Assembly (NCBI GenBank): GCA_036897445.1
Contig: JAYMTL010000118.1
Coordinates: forward strand, 1 to 63,439
Source: Pelargonium tetragonum
Taxonomy: Eukaryota; Streptophyta; Magnoliopsida; Geraniales; Geraniaceae
DNA: 63,439 bases
Reading direction: 5' to 3'
In this document: positions 14,201 to 28,960 of the stretch, one piece after another
Position numbering within the stretch: the first letter of the stretch is position 1
Layout of the letters: each line of letters opens with the position of its first letter
Position numbers and translations under genes: made by a program
The notes under the pieces: model-generated
What the model saw: the letters and a program-made list of their open reading frames with translations, nothing else
Databases searched by the model: none
What the model was told of the DNA's origin: nothing

Positions 14201-17200
14201 TCGGGGGAGGCTGGGCGTGCGCCTCTTACGTAAATCTCTGTATTCTACTTCTACCTTTTTATTGTTTGATCAAACAGTTTCGTTTCTTTAATGTTTCTCA
14301 GGTACTACTAAGGGTCCCTCCGGGTTTGACTTCCAATGTAAAGCCAAGCTAATTTCATAGGTTCTTCTGTTAATGTAAAAGGACTGGCCAGTTTGGAAAC
14401 CCCCTATAAAAGAAAGTTTTCATTAAAAATTCTTCCATATCATTCTTTTTTACTTCAATTAAAAGGATACCGAATACTTTATAGTAACTTCCTTGACTGA
14501 CTCATAAATTCTTAAATATAACTAGCTCTCTAAACTAAATGAGTACTAAGGTTCGAAATAATTTCAAGTTTTTTTGTACTAACTTTCTTATACGCTTGCT
14601 TATAAGTTTGCGCCAGTTCTCTCTTTCTTTTAAGCGTTTACTTGCTACCCAGATCTTTTTTTAAGTATGCTCTATTAAATATAGACTAGGAACCCCCTTC
14701 TTTTTGGGGATTTCCCTTACTACAAAGCTTAATCCGGTATCCTGTTTAAATACTTATCAATCGGAGTTAGTAAAATAAGACTGCTTACTCTAAAAAGAGG
14801 GTAACTCTTTTCTCGAAGCCCTGTAATGCGTACCCTTGATCCGCAGTTCAAAAAGGAGATTTTATAATTAAGTAACCCAAAAGTTATATACTGTGTTTAG
14901 AGCAAGTCGCTAACACCCAAATTCCTCCGCGCCCTTTGCCAAAACCCTTGTTAGGACCCCTTCTTTCTTTGTTAATCCTTATCCTAGAACAGTTAAAATT
15001 AGGTATTTTCTTGTTCCTTTTTTCAAAGTTTTGTACTCGGATTTACCACTTTTCCTAACGAGAGTTTTAAAAAAGAAACCGGTAGGGTACCCGCTTTCCA
15101 TATGAGGTATACTTATAAGTGCCCTAACCCTAAACTTGTAAAAACCCCCTTTCGTTCTCTAACTTAGAGTGGAGATTCCTCCTTAAGGAAGTGGGTCAAA
15201 AGGGATCCTCGACTAAAACAATGGGTATAACACGATCGAGACTCTAGGAAATCCTTGGAGTTTCTGCGATTATAACCTAAATTTTTCGAAAAAGACTTGC
15301 CATGTCATATGTGTCTCTACTTTGTATCTAAAACCTAAAAGAGGCCTCGGATATGATAGGATCTTATTATAAAATTCCTTCTACTTGGTGAATACTAGAA
15401 TTCAAAATTAAGGATGCTACTCAATTACTCGGGGATTTTTATGGCTTAGACCCGTCAATAAAAGAAGTACTAGACCCTAACCTAAGAAAGAGGAGCTTTT
15501 AAGCGCTTTGTGAGGAAATACAGAAAAACCTATGTTAATTGTTACACGGTGGAGGCATGAACTTTACTTTAATATATTAAACCGTGAAAAAACTCTACGG
15601 GGTTTCTATTTTTAGAAGAAATGTGATAAGTGAGCTCGTGGAACTCTTAATAATGTGTGCCTAGTATAAGACCTTAACGCAGTAGAACGTTACACAAAAG
15701 TGCAGATATACTTGGGGTATCAAATCTAAAATATTCTGTAATAAAGCCTGCCCTTTTGCAGTGTCTAGTTTTAGATCCTAGTTTTTTTATTAACTTATAT
15801 CCTAAAAGAAATTAGGAACATCATAAAAACAACTTTTGATAAACTAGCCGGGGACCCACCCACAGTTTACTATTCTTTTATTAGGATACTCCCTTCTTAA
15901 ATAAAATAGAGTGGGATGTCTTATTTAGCGCAGACTGGCCGACCAAGGGTACTCAATCGAAACCTGGTAAGGATAGAAAAAAGTAATTGGCAGATATGCT
16001 TTTTTATACTAAAAACTAATCAACCAACACTCAAGAAAAGATTCTATATATCTTGGTTATTAACGAAAGCTTGCCCTTGTCCCGTAAAATCCATAGGAAA
16101 GTTAAGTTTATATAGGACTGACAGCTTATACTAGAGCCTTGGATACCCACAATTAAAAAGAAAAAAGCATGCCTTTGCTTGCAACCCAACTTTTCTATCT
16201 ACTTCTTTAAAAAACCTAGTAACGAATTGCAGGAGAGGGAGAGCCGCGTCTCAACACAAAAAACCTAAGGTACCCCGCAGCAATCTAACTAGTGCTACTA
16301 AAAAAACTTGACCTCAAAATTCATAGACTAATCCCGATTTGACCGAGCTACCCATAACAAAGATTCTTCCGAATGTTTATATGAAGATTTCCTTTGAAAC
16401 AAAAGGTTGCTTGCCTCTTGCCTGTGCAGTATATAGCCTCGAATCCCAAACAAGGCGGCTAGCAGCTTTACCAAGAGAGTGACGATTCCTAAAGGGTTTT
16501 GTCTCAACCCTTTCGGCCCGGATTCTTAAAAAGAAGATTATAATTAAGCAGGGGCCTTCCAAGTTTTTCTTTGTGATATTTTCCAGATAGAAAAGAAAGA
16601 GGCTAGTATCCCGAGCGGGTTCAATTCGCAGACAATTGCTCCTAAAGAGTACCCTCTTCTCTTAATTAATAGGTATCCCTTTTGTTGCTCCACCTCTCCC
16701 CGATCACTTTGACCTTTGTGGTGTGTACCTGGATAAAGAAGGTTTCCCTGATAAAGGTCGCACAATTTCAATATAGGGCAGCTATGAGGATAGAGTCTAT
16801 CTAAAGGTGCTCCTTTCATCAATATGTTTCTAGAAACTTACTTTCATATTTTACGCTAGTTTTTCTAAAGAGGCTAGTACTAGGTATTCCATAAGGCAGG
16901 CGGCTAAAAAGTTACTTAGTTTGTTCTTCGCCTTAACCGAACCTTCTTTTGTGATCCTAGACTTTGTCCTACATTAATATAGATTAGTACCCAAGACTTT
17001 TTTTAAGTAACCAAAACTCCAGAAGAGTAACGGAGAGGATACGCGTTGTAAAAATTCCTTTAATCCTATAAAGTAGAAAAAGGACAAAGTTATTATACAA
17101 GAAGATTTATTAACCGCATTTAGCTTGTCTTCACAAAGAATTAAGTAATGTAACTCCTTGGTATTTAGGAAATTCTAGGAATTTACCCATGTTAGTATCT

Positions 17201-20200
17201 CCTTGAAATTATAAAAAGACACGGCGTTTAGCTCTTTTATAAAATTAAAAAAAAATGCTTTGCCCATGTCAATCCCTAAGACCGCTTTATACAATGAACT
17301 TAAGAAACTTCCTTTCTTTAAATAAAAAAAGAATAAGTTCTCTGAAAGATTTCATCTGGCGTTAGTTTAGGAATATTTTGAATAAGGATCCCCTTACACA
17401 AATATCTTAGTTCGATATCTTAAGGTTTTTTATAAAAAGGAGTCCTATTTGCTACTCTACCGGAGTTCCTTGGGCATGCCTTATTGGTCCTTATAAGGGT
17501 TTTATTATAAGATAAGACATAAATCTTTTATTTATTAAAAATTTTCTCGGAAGGGACTGAGGCATTTAAGCTATTGTCATACTCTTATATACAACTAGTG
17601 TATAAGCACCTTTCTATTTTTTGTAATTAACGGATTTTTTGCTAAATACAAGTCTAAGAATACCAAGACATACATTTTCAGGACTTAACTTAAGCGTGGT
17701 ATCTGACTCTCTTTGAGTCAATGGCATCTACGTGGGTCTATCTCTTTAAGTAAGAAACTCCTTTATCTTAATATAGGTCTTTCTCCTTATCAAAAGGCCC
17801 TTTTTTCTACGTATCTATCAGAAAGTTCTAATTTATTAGTATTGTATAAGCTAAAGTAGGGTAGGGGCCTATATGAATGAATTATCAAGATTTACGTGCT
17901 ACCTTATTCGTCAGTAAGTTCCCATTTTGTAATGTAAGGAGCTATACCTTATTCCAGGGTTAAAAAAACTTAAAAATGGAATTGGTACACGGGAACCCGG
18001 TAAATATATAATAAGAAATGTGCTAAGTATTCCCTCACCAAAAAATAGTACACACCAATACAAAAAATTCTGCACAAAAATACAAGGAAAACTATACTAC
18101 TCGAGAGAAAGATACTTACTTAATAGAGTCCGGATATCTTTTTTATATTTACACTTATCTCAAAAGATATTGACCCCATAAATTTATATTTAGCAAATTC
18201 CTGAGGGTATTCTTAACCAAAAATAGAATCTAAAGAATCTCCTTTTCTGTTAAACAATTTACCAGGCCAACTAGATTTCATTTAAGAAACAAAGGGCCCT
18301 TATTAAATTCAAATTGAAAATAAAAATTCTGTATGACGCAATTTTGTTTTTAGACCCCCTATTCTAAATTCTAAAAAATCTTTTCTTTTGGATTCTTCAC
18401 TACTATCACAAGAGAGCCTCAGATCTTTCTTTAGAACTTATTCCCTTTTCTAGTTAGGTTCAGTCTTATTTTTTATGACTTCTCTTAACTAAAGACTAAA
18501 GGACTCCTAAATACAAGACCCCTTCTTTCTTTATTCTCACACCCTCCGATAAATCAAGGCAATCTCTAGTAAGTTTTTTTTAGAGTTTTCAACTGCAAAG
18601 ATATGCTATCCAATACACCAAAAATTCATGAGTTAAGACAGGATAATTCCTCCAGAGTCTCCTATTAATTAATAATTAATGGGGCCCTATAAAAAAAAAG
18701 CTACAACGTAAATCTTGGTTTTTCAGGCACTAAAGTTACAAATTTTATGAGAGACAGTCCTTTTTTATTATTGTTAAGCAGCGACTAGATAGTTGGAGAT
18801 ATATAAACTCGAATCTTACTAGGGTTTATAAGAGCCCTTTCTGGACACCCCTGTTTTCAATGTAAAAAAGCATTTTAGTTGTAAAACCTGGATTCCCTCT
18901 TCAGCTCATAATTGCACACTTATTAGTATTAGTAGTTTTTTACACCAAGGAATTGGGTTAATACAATCGCTTCGTAGTTCTTATCTGAATACTTTAACTC
19001 GGCAAACGCTGTAGTAAATAGAAAGAGAGTTGGAGTTCAAAACAAGATTCATAAACATAAATGTATAATAAAGTACTAGTAGGATACCCTTAAACTGAGG
19101 AGCCGCGATAGGAAGCCTTTTTTGGCTAACTCTTGGAAGTATAGTATCCTTGTGGAGGAAGAAACTAGTTTTTTCATACCCATTTCTGAGCCATTTTAAG
19201 TTTAGGAAATAGGAGTAATTAGAATTATCCCTATGAATTAAGTTTCCTAATGGGGCATCCAACCAATTGACTAAGAGGGAATTCCTCCTTGCTTCGAATT
19301 ACTGGTGAAAAAAGCTTCCTACTTTTACTAAAAAGAATAGCACAAGACAGCAATGTCTAAATACCAACCAAAAATACGACTAAAAATCTGTCTTACTCAT
19401 CAGGGAATCCTGTTTCTTATTGTGGAGGGTTCTATTAACTGGGAAAGGAAAACCCTATATTTAATCTTATGTATGTCAAAAGTAGACTTATAGTCTTTTC
19501 TTTTAAGGCAGGGTCTAAAATTCTAAAAAACAGAAGAAGGAGAATTCGTATGTATCCCTGAACAAAGTTATAGAGAGCAGTTAATCTTTATCCTAAGCAA
19601 AACTTGTGAATCTTTTTTTTTTAGGAAAGTTTCCTAGTTCTTCTGTTTCTGTCACAAGTAATAAAAAAGAAAGAGTGTTTAGTAATTACTATGAGTCTAA
19701 ACGTAAAGAGCTCCTATATCAACTTTTGTACGGTTTCATTAGGTTCTAGTTAGGGCTTGGGTTGGTAATCTTAAAGGTTATCTCTTTCGTTCAAATGCTG
19801 GACTTTGTCTTACACAAAAAAGGGTCGTCCGGAAGGTATAAACACTATTAATTAATCGCAATAGGAGAATAAATCCTGATTCTATTTTTTAGAACCAGGG
19901 TTCTAACTCTATACTCTAGATGGCTCCTTATTTATTTGCAGCTATCCCTTTAGATTCAAAAGTGAGTGAAAGGTTCTAGGGTACTCAACCCGGACCTTAG
20001 ATTTGTTGTAGAATGAAAATTGCCTTTTTTTAATAAAAACTTCGGTTTTAGGGTGGCCGCTTATTGAGAACTTTAAGATATGTAGTAGGTAGAAAAACCC
20101 TTTTTCAGGCGAGCTTTTCATGCATATGTAAGGTTCCTTTTTATAAAATTTGGCATTACCGCGGCTCTAACTAGACTAGAAAAAACTTATAATATAGCTC

Positions 20201-23200
20201 TAAGTAAACAAAAATCTTTGTCTGGAAAAATGACTCTAAGTAGGATCCGTTTCACTTTAATACTTTAAATCTTTCTGTAATCAAATCAATTAGACCAACC
20301 CCAGAAAAATCTTTAGTGTAAAGCCTGTAGAAAAGCCTTCCAGCTTGAACAGGATTCAATAAACAGATTAAAGTGTAAAAGTAAGATAAGATAAAAATTA
20401 AATTGACACAGAGTCGACTATTGCTTAGCAAAAACCTCAGCACTGAAAAGTATAACAAAAACTCTTTGACTACAAGGAGAGCTTCCCAGGAAAGTCTATG
20501 TATAATAAGTCCCCAAACTCTTTATTAACGTACATGGACCCTTCCTTTTGATTGAATAAAAGCTTTGCTATGTTAACCCGCGCAAAACTCTAATCTTAAT
20601 TAGTCTACTACAAGGTAAATTTGTCCCCTTTTAGATTCAATATTCTATATAAAAAAAGACTTCTTAAAAGTAAATTACAGTATCTGCCATAACGAAGGAC
20701 ACGGGCAATTCTTTAGTTGAAAAAGAAAGGGTATAATTAATAGAGTTCCTAAGTGTTTTAAAGACTCATTTTATTTTATTCAGTGAGTGCTCCACGTACC
20801 TACAAAGGCCCCTAATTTACAAGGAAAGAAGAAATGAAATAGAGATTCTCTGGGAATTTTGCAAGGAAACCCCAGGTATTTTTGGATTTCATTTACACTA
20901 AATGCAGGAAAGTCTTGTGTCAGCCAAACAAAATCTAGCACGCGCAAGCCTCCCGTATAGAGAAATTCGCTAAGGACTTCTTATATAAAAAAGAGAAAGA
21001 AGAGGGAATCCTACACTTCTCCCGACTTCTAAGAATTGGAGATATTTATTATATATCTAACTATATAACAAAGAGTCTCCCTAAATATAGATCCAAATAG
21101 AAAATCTTTGTGCCTCGAAAGGAAAACTCTTTAGGTCCCTCTGAACGGAGCAGAAATAAAGTCTAATAAAATAACTAATAGGATATCCCACTAGAGATTT
21201 TAGAAAGTAAGACGACTTGCGGAAGATTCTAAAAAAGCCAAAGCTATTAAGATAAGAAGGTCTAATATGACCCAGTATAACCCGGGGTTATCCCCCATCT
21301 GAGAGGATTAAGGCTTACTATTACCGGATATATTTCAGAAGAATTTTACATTTTTGTATTTTGAATTAGGGAACTTAAAGGGGCCTCTAGGTCCGGAGTC
21401 TTTAGGATAGGATTTTGGAAACTTTTTTTGAACTCATGCATCCTAGAGCTATACTTTGCTCTTAACTGATTTACAATCTATATAAAGCGGAACTTTTTAT
21501 TTAGCTTTAAAAGAAAGTTTCTCTAGTATAAAAAAAGGGTGGCAAAGATATTCTATAACTGAGAGAAAAAAGCTCAGATCGGTAATTAACACAGAAAAAG
21601 GGGGGCACTTGAGTAACCCTTTTTACGAATCTCTGCTAAGGGTCTTAACTCCTTAAAGGAAAAGAGCCCTCTTCAAAGGACTAAATATTAAATTCAAGTT
21701 CCTTTACAGTATTTATATAACAGAAACAAAAAGAACCCCTTTTATTTTAGACCTATATACTTCACCTAAAAATTCTTAATCTTAGAAAAACTACCCTATA
21801 GATAAAAAGTATCCTCGCTTGTACTTGTAATAGAAATTTTACCTTTATCTGTTAAAAGCAAATAAAGTAGTAGTTACTTCTTCAGATCCGGAGCTTATAA
21901 AAAAGGAAAAAAAATGACGAGTGTAGCAATCCCGGGATACAAAAGATTCTCCAGTGTTTCATTTGGGGTCTTAGTCAGAAGTAAGTTAAACCCCTTTTGA
22001 GGGACAGAAGATTCTTACATATTACACTAGAGGAACTTTATAGTTAGAAGGCTATATGTTCCAAAAGTACTTAACCTAAGAGAACCTTTTGGATTATCCT
22101 TTTTGCAAGCAGATCTTTTCAAAATTCTAAAATTAGGTATATACAGGAAGTCAATTTGTACTCCTTTTTATCTCTCCAGTTGTATCAAGTCAAGTCATTT
22201 TTAGATTATAGCTTGAAGTTTGGTTTGTAGTAACGTAAAAGTAAAAAGTAAAAGAGATCCGACCCAGTTATTAAAGAGAAAAATCTAGGCTCGATAGGAG
22301 GAGAGACCCTGAGTTTGTTATTTCGTTTAGTTTACAAGTTTTAGCGTAATAAAGCAAACAGGAGTTAGCAAAAGTTGTATAACGGGTATCCCGGAAACTT
22401 GAATTTAAATTAGACCCTTTTCAAATCAAAGGGCCAAAATATTGGAGCCCGTCCCTTAGCTAGATGTATGAGGTATTAAAAAAGGGCAGCCCTACTTTAC
22501 TTTAGTAAAATGAACTCCTCCTGAACAAGGTCTAGTTTATGATAAAGACTTTTTTCATTTGTGGGAATAGGGCGTAAACTTACTTTTATAAATTCTAATT
22601 TGACCTAAAAGTTTCTTTTTCTGGATAATATGAAAGGGTTGTTCTCTTTCGTGGGCAATGACAAAAAACCAAGTACCGACAACTCAATCTGGTAGAGCAT
22701 ACTGTCTTATTTCCGGAAAATGAGAAAGAATCGTGTAACTTCTTTAGGGTTCCCGGCTGAAAGCAGTTCACTATTTTTTAAGAAATGAAAATTTTAATAG
22801 CGGAAACCCGTCATTTTTAAGAAGGTGTTCTGACGGGGCATAGTCTGTATTCAAAAAAGAAGGTAAAGGGCTACTTTTTGCAAAAGAAATTTTAGTTATT
22901 TATGGGGATGTCTCTAGTAAGTAATAGGGTACCTTTGCTTTAATTTCAGAAAGATTATATGATGCTAAAAGTTCCCAGAGTCCAGGAATACCCGCAAGAA
23001 ACCCTAGTATTTGAATTTCTATTTATCAGTAAAGATCCTTCAAGCCCGTTTATTAAAGTTATTAAAGAATTTTCTTGCAAATGAGACAAGGAAAACCCTT
23101 GTTAAATTTTGCTCTAGAACTCCTAGGGAGGCTTTAGAAATTGAAAAAGTCGTATCTATTGAATTCTAATTTAGAGGGTGTCCGTATTATTGCCTAATTC

Positions 23201-23995
23201 GCTTCTGTAGGGTTAAGAGAGAAAATGAATTTTGATAGAATACTATGCTCTGCTGTCCGGGGAAGTTTAAGGAGAGTGGTAAGCGCGTACCCCAGTATAA
23301 AACTTGAGAGGGGAGTCTTATAAAATTTCAATATTTTTGTTAATGATTGGAACCTTTTGACATAATATCAATTGTATCCGGTTTGAACGAACAACTTTCA
23401 GAGCTTTGACTCTTTATTTTTATTGGCAGATGTAAAACTTACAAGGATACTCCATTCTAATAGATTACCGGGGGTGTGAAGCTTTTTTAAAATCTTCCTT
23501 TCTAAAACCAAGCGTTCGCCATAAGCCCAGTAGGAGAGACCCATTCTTTTTATTTTCTTTTTATTCAGCTCCCCTTGTTCAAAGTTGTCATAAATGGTAT
23601 GTTATTGCCTAATAACAAGTCAAGTCCTTTTACGTAAATTCAGGCATTCCTTTCTTAGACTAAAGAAAGGCCCGCTTTCTTTTTATAAGTATAAAAAGAA
23701 TCTATGCTAAGCTATATTAATTATAAACTTCTCGGGTAGGGTACTCTTTTTTGTGCAAAACATAAAAAAGCCTAACTAAAAGCCCTTTTACTATTAGATT
23801 TTATAGACCCTAAAAGACCTTGTAAACTGAAGACCCTGAGTTACCTTTTGTAATAGTAAAATAAGGTTTTTGTACCAATAACAGCATGTCGAGTTCCTTG
23901 CACTGCCTCTAAGGTAACTCCCTTGGGGTTTGCGTATAGGCGTTGTTAACCATAGAAAAGGGGTTTATGCTGGCAAAATTAGAAAATCTATAAGA

Positions 23996-24019
23996 TTAAA
24001 TATATCATTAAATATATCA
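23996..24019 (+). repeat. 12-bp tandem duplication
   Basis: The unit TTAAATATATCA occurs twice head to tail with no spacer. It is A/T-rich, so slippage is a likely origin. Confidence 0.85.
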
Positions 24020-24778
24020 ATAGATTTAGAAGCTTTCTTTTCTTACTGAGTAAATATTAAAAAGAACCTCGATGCTTGAGAAGTGGATAACTACAGAAAG
24101 TTAAGATAAGATTTAGAAAGTTCTTCACCCATTCTGGCATTGTACAAAAACCTTATGCAAAAACAGGGAGTCTAATTCAAACACTTTCGGATCTTAGTAG
24201 AATTATTCTGGAAAGATGGAAAGGCTTTTTTATCCTTACTAGGGGATTTTCTCGTTCTAATACAGGATACTTTACTTTGGTTGAGTCTTTTCTAGATCTA
24301 GAGGTCCGCCTTTTTCGTCTATAGAGGGCTCCATTTCGGGGACTGTCAATATAACAGGTTCAAGGTGTCCTTAACAGATAACCTTTACTTCCTAGGCTAG
24401 GTACTGACAATCTTTCCCTATAAATTCTTAACACTACGTACTACATTAACTAATGGGACAACTTAATTTCAAATTTAAGAAGAAGTCTATTAAAAGCATA
24501 TAAGCTAACAAGACCCGAGCAGCAAACTATAGAAATTACTTGGTTCTACAAAGCTTAAACTTTGAAAGCTCTTAAGATCTCCTGTGCTTAATGTTATCTT
24601 ACTCAATCAAGGGCTTCCTTTTAATAAAGCGAAGGAACCCTTGTCCTTGTTATATTAAAACCTCAAGGGAGGGTTTTTCCTAAACAAAAAAAGAGCTATA
24701 TTAACGAAGATTTACTATTTTCAATTTTAAGGGGACCAAATACTTAGATGAAATTTGTTATAATAATGAATTTGATTT

Positions 24779-24805
24779 ATATGAACACTCATATGAACAC
24801 TCATA
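24779..24805 (+). repeat. 12-bp tandem duplication
   Basis: The unit ATATGAACACTC occurs twice head to tail, followed by the first three bases of a third copy. It lies about 0.8 kb from another 12-bp duplication with a different sequence. Confidence 0.85.
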
Positions 24806-25600
24806 GGATGTACTCTTATATACGAAACGAAAGAGGGGTGCTCTCTAGTAAGCTATAAACTTTTTGCAGATTATCTACCGAAGAAGCTTTATTTTGAAAC
24901 ACGCCAACCTTTACCTAAGGGCTTTCACAAGTTTTTTTAGAACCAAAGAAACCTAAATTTGTGCAAGCTAATCGAGTAAATAAGGGAATTCCTTACGTCT
25001 ATTTGACTAAAGGCTTTACAGAAGTATAATAAAACAAAATTACGAGCTTTTAAGTATCTCCCTCATAGCAAGACTTATTCTAGACTTAGATTCGATACCA
25101 ATCCCTTTTGCAAAAAGTAAATAGAGCTTTAAGCTTAAACTAAGATTAATTACTTATTAGGAGCTCCTAGGTATCTTGCCTAAAATCTAAAGCATTTTTC
25201 ATAACCTGTAAGTACTCCCCGTTCTCTTTACCCAGCGAAAAGTTTTCACCGGGGAAGCGCCCTCAAACTCCTTTTTAAGCTCTAAAAGAGCCCTATAATT
25301 TCGTTTTACATGCTTTTATAATGCACAGGGCTAAACCTTTAGTCAAACTAGCTTTATCGAAGACACTAAAAAGAAAAGCAAGGTATTGTAAATAATTTAT
25401 ACAACTTCTTGAAAAGGGGTTCCTTTAAGATATGGATAACTTAAATCTGTTTTATACTTCTCTGCTAAGAACTAGGATCCCTGCTGCTTTTTCCGCTATA
25501 ACATACCCGGAAATCCTTTACCCTGTAAAGCTTTTAAGGCTAAAACTACTTCAAATTACTAAGTAAAAAGATTTTTTTTAACTCCCTGTGCTGGCAGGCA

Positions 25601-26130
25601 AAAGGGGTTTCCGAAGCTTTCCTTTCCTTATTCGATCTTCCTAACAAGAGAGCTTCCTTAGGCTTCTTTATTAAGGTTGGAGGACTTCTGACACACTATA
25701 CCTGGGAAACAAGGAACTTCAATAGCCATTTTTTTATCTAGAATGCTCTTTATCTGCAATGTACCGAGTAAGGTGTTCCCTATCCCCAAAATTGCCGTGA
25801 ATTTGTAATTTCTCATTTTTCCATTTGTTTACTTTAGACCTATCTTAGCTTAGTTAGTCCCTTTTTGTTAATAAATCCTGCTTACTAACCTTCTCCACTC
25901 GGAAACCCCAATCTCCAACTTCAACTTTGTTTACTACAGAACCCTTTCGTAGCTAAGGCAGCTAACCTATAACGTAAAAAGAGACTGAGGCTAACAACCC
26001 TATCTTTTCTTGGAAGACCTCTTCCGTGCCATCAAACACAAATGAATCTCTCCCAGTTATATTAGCATCGAGCTATACCACTCTTGAATTAATTGAAGAA
26101 ACTCTCCTAGTGGATCCTGTAAACTACTTT
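25601..26130. other. Gene-free, islet-poor block with C-rich top strand
   Basis: No gene recognised. Very strong strand bias: 20 C to 4 G at 25861-25920. Pyrimidine-rich text with few G/C clusters, flanked on both sides by islet-rich DNA. Confidence 0.5.
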
Positions 26131-28130
26131 CCTTTACAGAGTGCATATTTACGGTAAGCTTTATGTAATTAAAAAATCTCTTTAATCTAATTGATTTTGT
26201 CTATTTTATAGGAATTTTTTAGGCTTTTATAGGTTTTGGCTATTCTATATAAACAAAATTGGGTTTATTGATTTTACCATAGTCAGAATTTGCACAAGAT
26301 TTTTTAGGGGTTCCTGTTGAATATCTTGAGACTTAGCGAGGGTCTTTCATTAGTTTCTAAAAAAAGTTTGTAGTGCTTCCTCGATTCGATTGGAGATTAA
26401 GCTTTTGTACAAAGTAAGCAACCCCCGGTCTCTTAGGCAATCCCTTATTAGTTAAAATTTACAGGATCACAAGTCCCACCTTTTTAAGTGTTCGAGCGCT
26501 GAAATTCGAGATTTTTCTATATGGATCCCCTAAATTTCTAAAGCTATAAAAAAGGCTTTTTAGTAGTTCTAGCAGTAGTTTCAAGGATGAATAATGAATC
26601 CGCTTTTTTGTTAGAACTCTAGAGTCTCGAAAAGCTCTCGAGGAAACAAGCCCTTAAAAGTCTAGCACACTTTTCAATCTACTACTTTAGCTAGTAAAAT
26701 AAATGACTTATTTAGTACAGAGATTTCTCATATTCTTAACTTGGCTATCTTGTCAAAAGAACTTAGTTTGAACCACCAGTATCCCCATTCGTGTCTTACA
26801 TTAAAAAGGGAAAAAGCCTTCATTTTAATTAGCTGTATTACTCAGGTATTTATTCTCGTAATTTCTATTTGGTTAGCAGCCCTAATTAAGATTTTTAACG
26901 GAATGTATTTACTTAGTTGCTCTTGCTGGATAGAGTAGTTTCATAAGCCTAAAAAAAAGAATCTGGTTTTAATTGCTACATTGTATTCCTTATCTAAAAG
27001 GGACTTTGGTTCTAGAGTCAATTCTTTTTGGATACGCTATCTCGTATTCAGTGTGAAATAAAAAGTTTTTATAAATCCGGTAAACTAATACTATAAAAAA
27101 TCTTCCAGGAGCCCTACTTACTCGGGTTACCCGTATACCTGGAAATCCTAAAGAAAAAAAGGAGCTTCCCTATTATTTAAGAAACCCCTTTTGCGTAATT
27201 CTGTAGCCTAAGTAAAGTATAAAGGGAGTGGCTATAATTTGATTTGGGTTGTGTACTCGAGAGTATCCTTATATCAGGCTAAACATTAAATATCGTAGAT
27301 TACTGGGTAAATGTAAAGTTATTCCTTAAAAAGTATGAAAGAGAGGACTTGCTGTTAAAAGAAGAAGGGATCCTTACGAAAAAGCCTTTTTTTACTGTAT
27401 AAAAGATTTTAGACTAAGCACTTTTTGAAACTTACTAAAGAGATACAACTTAACATCAAAAATCTGGTGATTTCTAAAAAGCAGCGGTACCAAAAGAGCT
27501 CTTGTTACTCTAAACTTGGCATGTGAAAAAGTAAGATATTAATTCCTCAGTTTTACAAGACTAAGATTTATCTTCTTTTCTTCTTCTGAGCCTTTTCTAA
27601 CAGGATTTGAACCTCTGACTTTAAACCGGCCTTGTTCTAATTCTAACGCAAAGATCTATGTATAATAAATTGATGCCTTCCTCAGTATATAATTAGAATA
27701 GCGATACCCTAAAGGAAGCAATTCTACTAAACGTAAAAAATCATTCCTAAGCTAAGATAGATCTATATACATAGTTTGAACTCCGGGTAACCGCTCTTTT
27801 TAGATTTAGAAAGAGAGTAAGTTCGAATCTCCTCTTAAAAATTTATATCTCTGTATAAACTATAAACTGATATTTACCTTATGCCAGCGAGTGTTTAGAA
27901 TCTATCTCATAAGAAACTTATTGAACATAGAATAGCTACCCCAGAATTTTGTTCTAAACTACCCTTGAGCCGTTCTAATTTTATTTGACTCCATTTTACC
28001 GGACACTCCTTAGTCTTGTTAGGTACTTTTTTATTATTAACTTTCAAATGAATTGAGAAGTTGAAACTCCGCGGAATATATTAAGACTTTACTTAGACCC
28101 TTTCCCCCGGGTTTCATTACCTAATTGCCA
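26131..28130. other. Gene-free, islet-rich region
   Basis: No gene recognised. It contains a tRNA-like but non-folding stretch on the minus strand near 27598-27655. The rest is A/T-rich spacer with the usual G/C clusters. Confidence 0.5.
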
Positions 28131-28960
28131 AATTCTTGACTTGTTTCACATACTTTTTTGTATCTGTACATTCGCTATACCAGCCCTTGTTCTTGTTGTT
28201 ACGAGCTATGCCTGTATCTCCTTCCTGTTGCCTGTAGCTACTGTCTTTTAATTCTCTCTCTTCGTTACTAACTAAGAGAGATCTTAGAAAGAATTATAGG
28301 AGCTAGTATATTATCGCGTATTCTAGTTATTATATAAATTTTAGTATTAGAGTTTAAACTACTATAGTTCTTCCTTATTCGTTTAAGTTTAAGATAGTGA
28401 CATGAGTAAAGGACAACTTGATTTACTTCTACATCTGAATCTGAACCGAACAGTAAATATTTATTGAAACCCTAAATCCCTCTTACTAGTTGCTGGACCA
28501 ACTTCCTGAACCCGTATACAAATAAAAAAGTACTTCTTCAGCTATGATGACGGCAGGGAGTTACTATTACTTATGTAAACTTATAAAGACTAACCTATTG
28601 AGGTACTTTTACTTCTTGTACATACTCTTTACCGAACCTAACTAGAATCCACTTGCTCTTTGTATTGTAGAACTCATCTAAAAAGAAACATAACCCCCAG
28701 TCTCATGATTTAGACATATCGGCTTACAAGGACATTAGCAACGGCTTCTCCTCTAGCAACATTTCATCTAGATAGAAAGCTAGAATTCTGTGCTTTACCA
28801 ACCAAGAAGACTAAAGAGCTTGGGCATATTGAGTACAATTAAGTTTGCGGAAGCACTAGCTCAACTATTATTATTATAGAGTCTTCTATACCTCTCCTCT
28901 AGTCTAGGTAATATCAAGCATCGGAATAAAGCTCTTGTAAGGAAACCAAGGAAGGGTCTT
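28131..28960. other. Gene-free, islet-poor block, mostly C-rich top strand
   Basis: No gene recognised. C exceeds G over most of the block (18 C to 9 G at 28201-28260; 16 C to 6 G at 28621-28680), with a local reversal around 28381-28440. Few G/C clusters. Confidence 0.4.

Larger units (their letters stand above)
7481..25600. other. Long gene-free, islet-rich region
   Basis: About 18 kb in which no gene, tRNA, rRNA or intron could be recognised on either strand. Open frames stay below 100 codons and look accidental. The G/C clusters continue throughout. Perfect small inverted repeats include GGGG-T-CCCC at 9688-9696, AGGG-T-CCCT at 9113-9121 and 14311-14319, TAACCC-G-GGGTTA at 21278-21290 and AAAGG-GGTT-CCTTT at 25413-25426. 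G and C are about balanced on the two strands (11 G to 9 C at 12001-12060). Confidence 0.5.

Noticed and set aside
19715-19750. GTACGGTTT after a GAGC word, like group II intron domain V
   Set aside because: The two halves do not pair into the domain V helix, and no domain VI or exon sequence is nearby.
20252-20458. Hydrophobic 68-codon minus-strand frame
   Set aside because: Length well within chance, no family recognised, and A/T-rich codons readily give hydrophobic products.
27598-27655. Minus-strand tRNA-like stretch with AGGTTCAAATCCT
   Set aside because: Only the T-arm word is convincing. The T stem has a mismatch, and no anticodon stem or acceptor stem forms.
27770-27845. Plus-strand GTTCGAATC followed by CCTCTT, like a serine tRNA end
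   Set aside because: The T stem does not pair and no matching 5' acceptor strand lies upstream.
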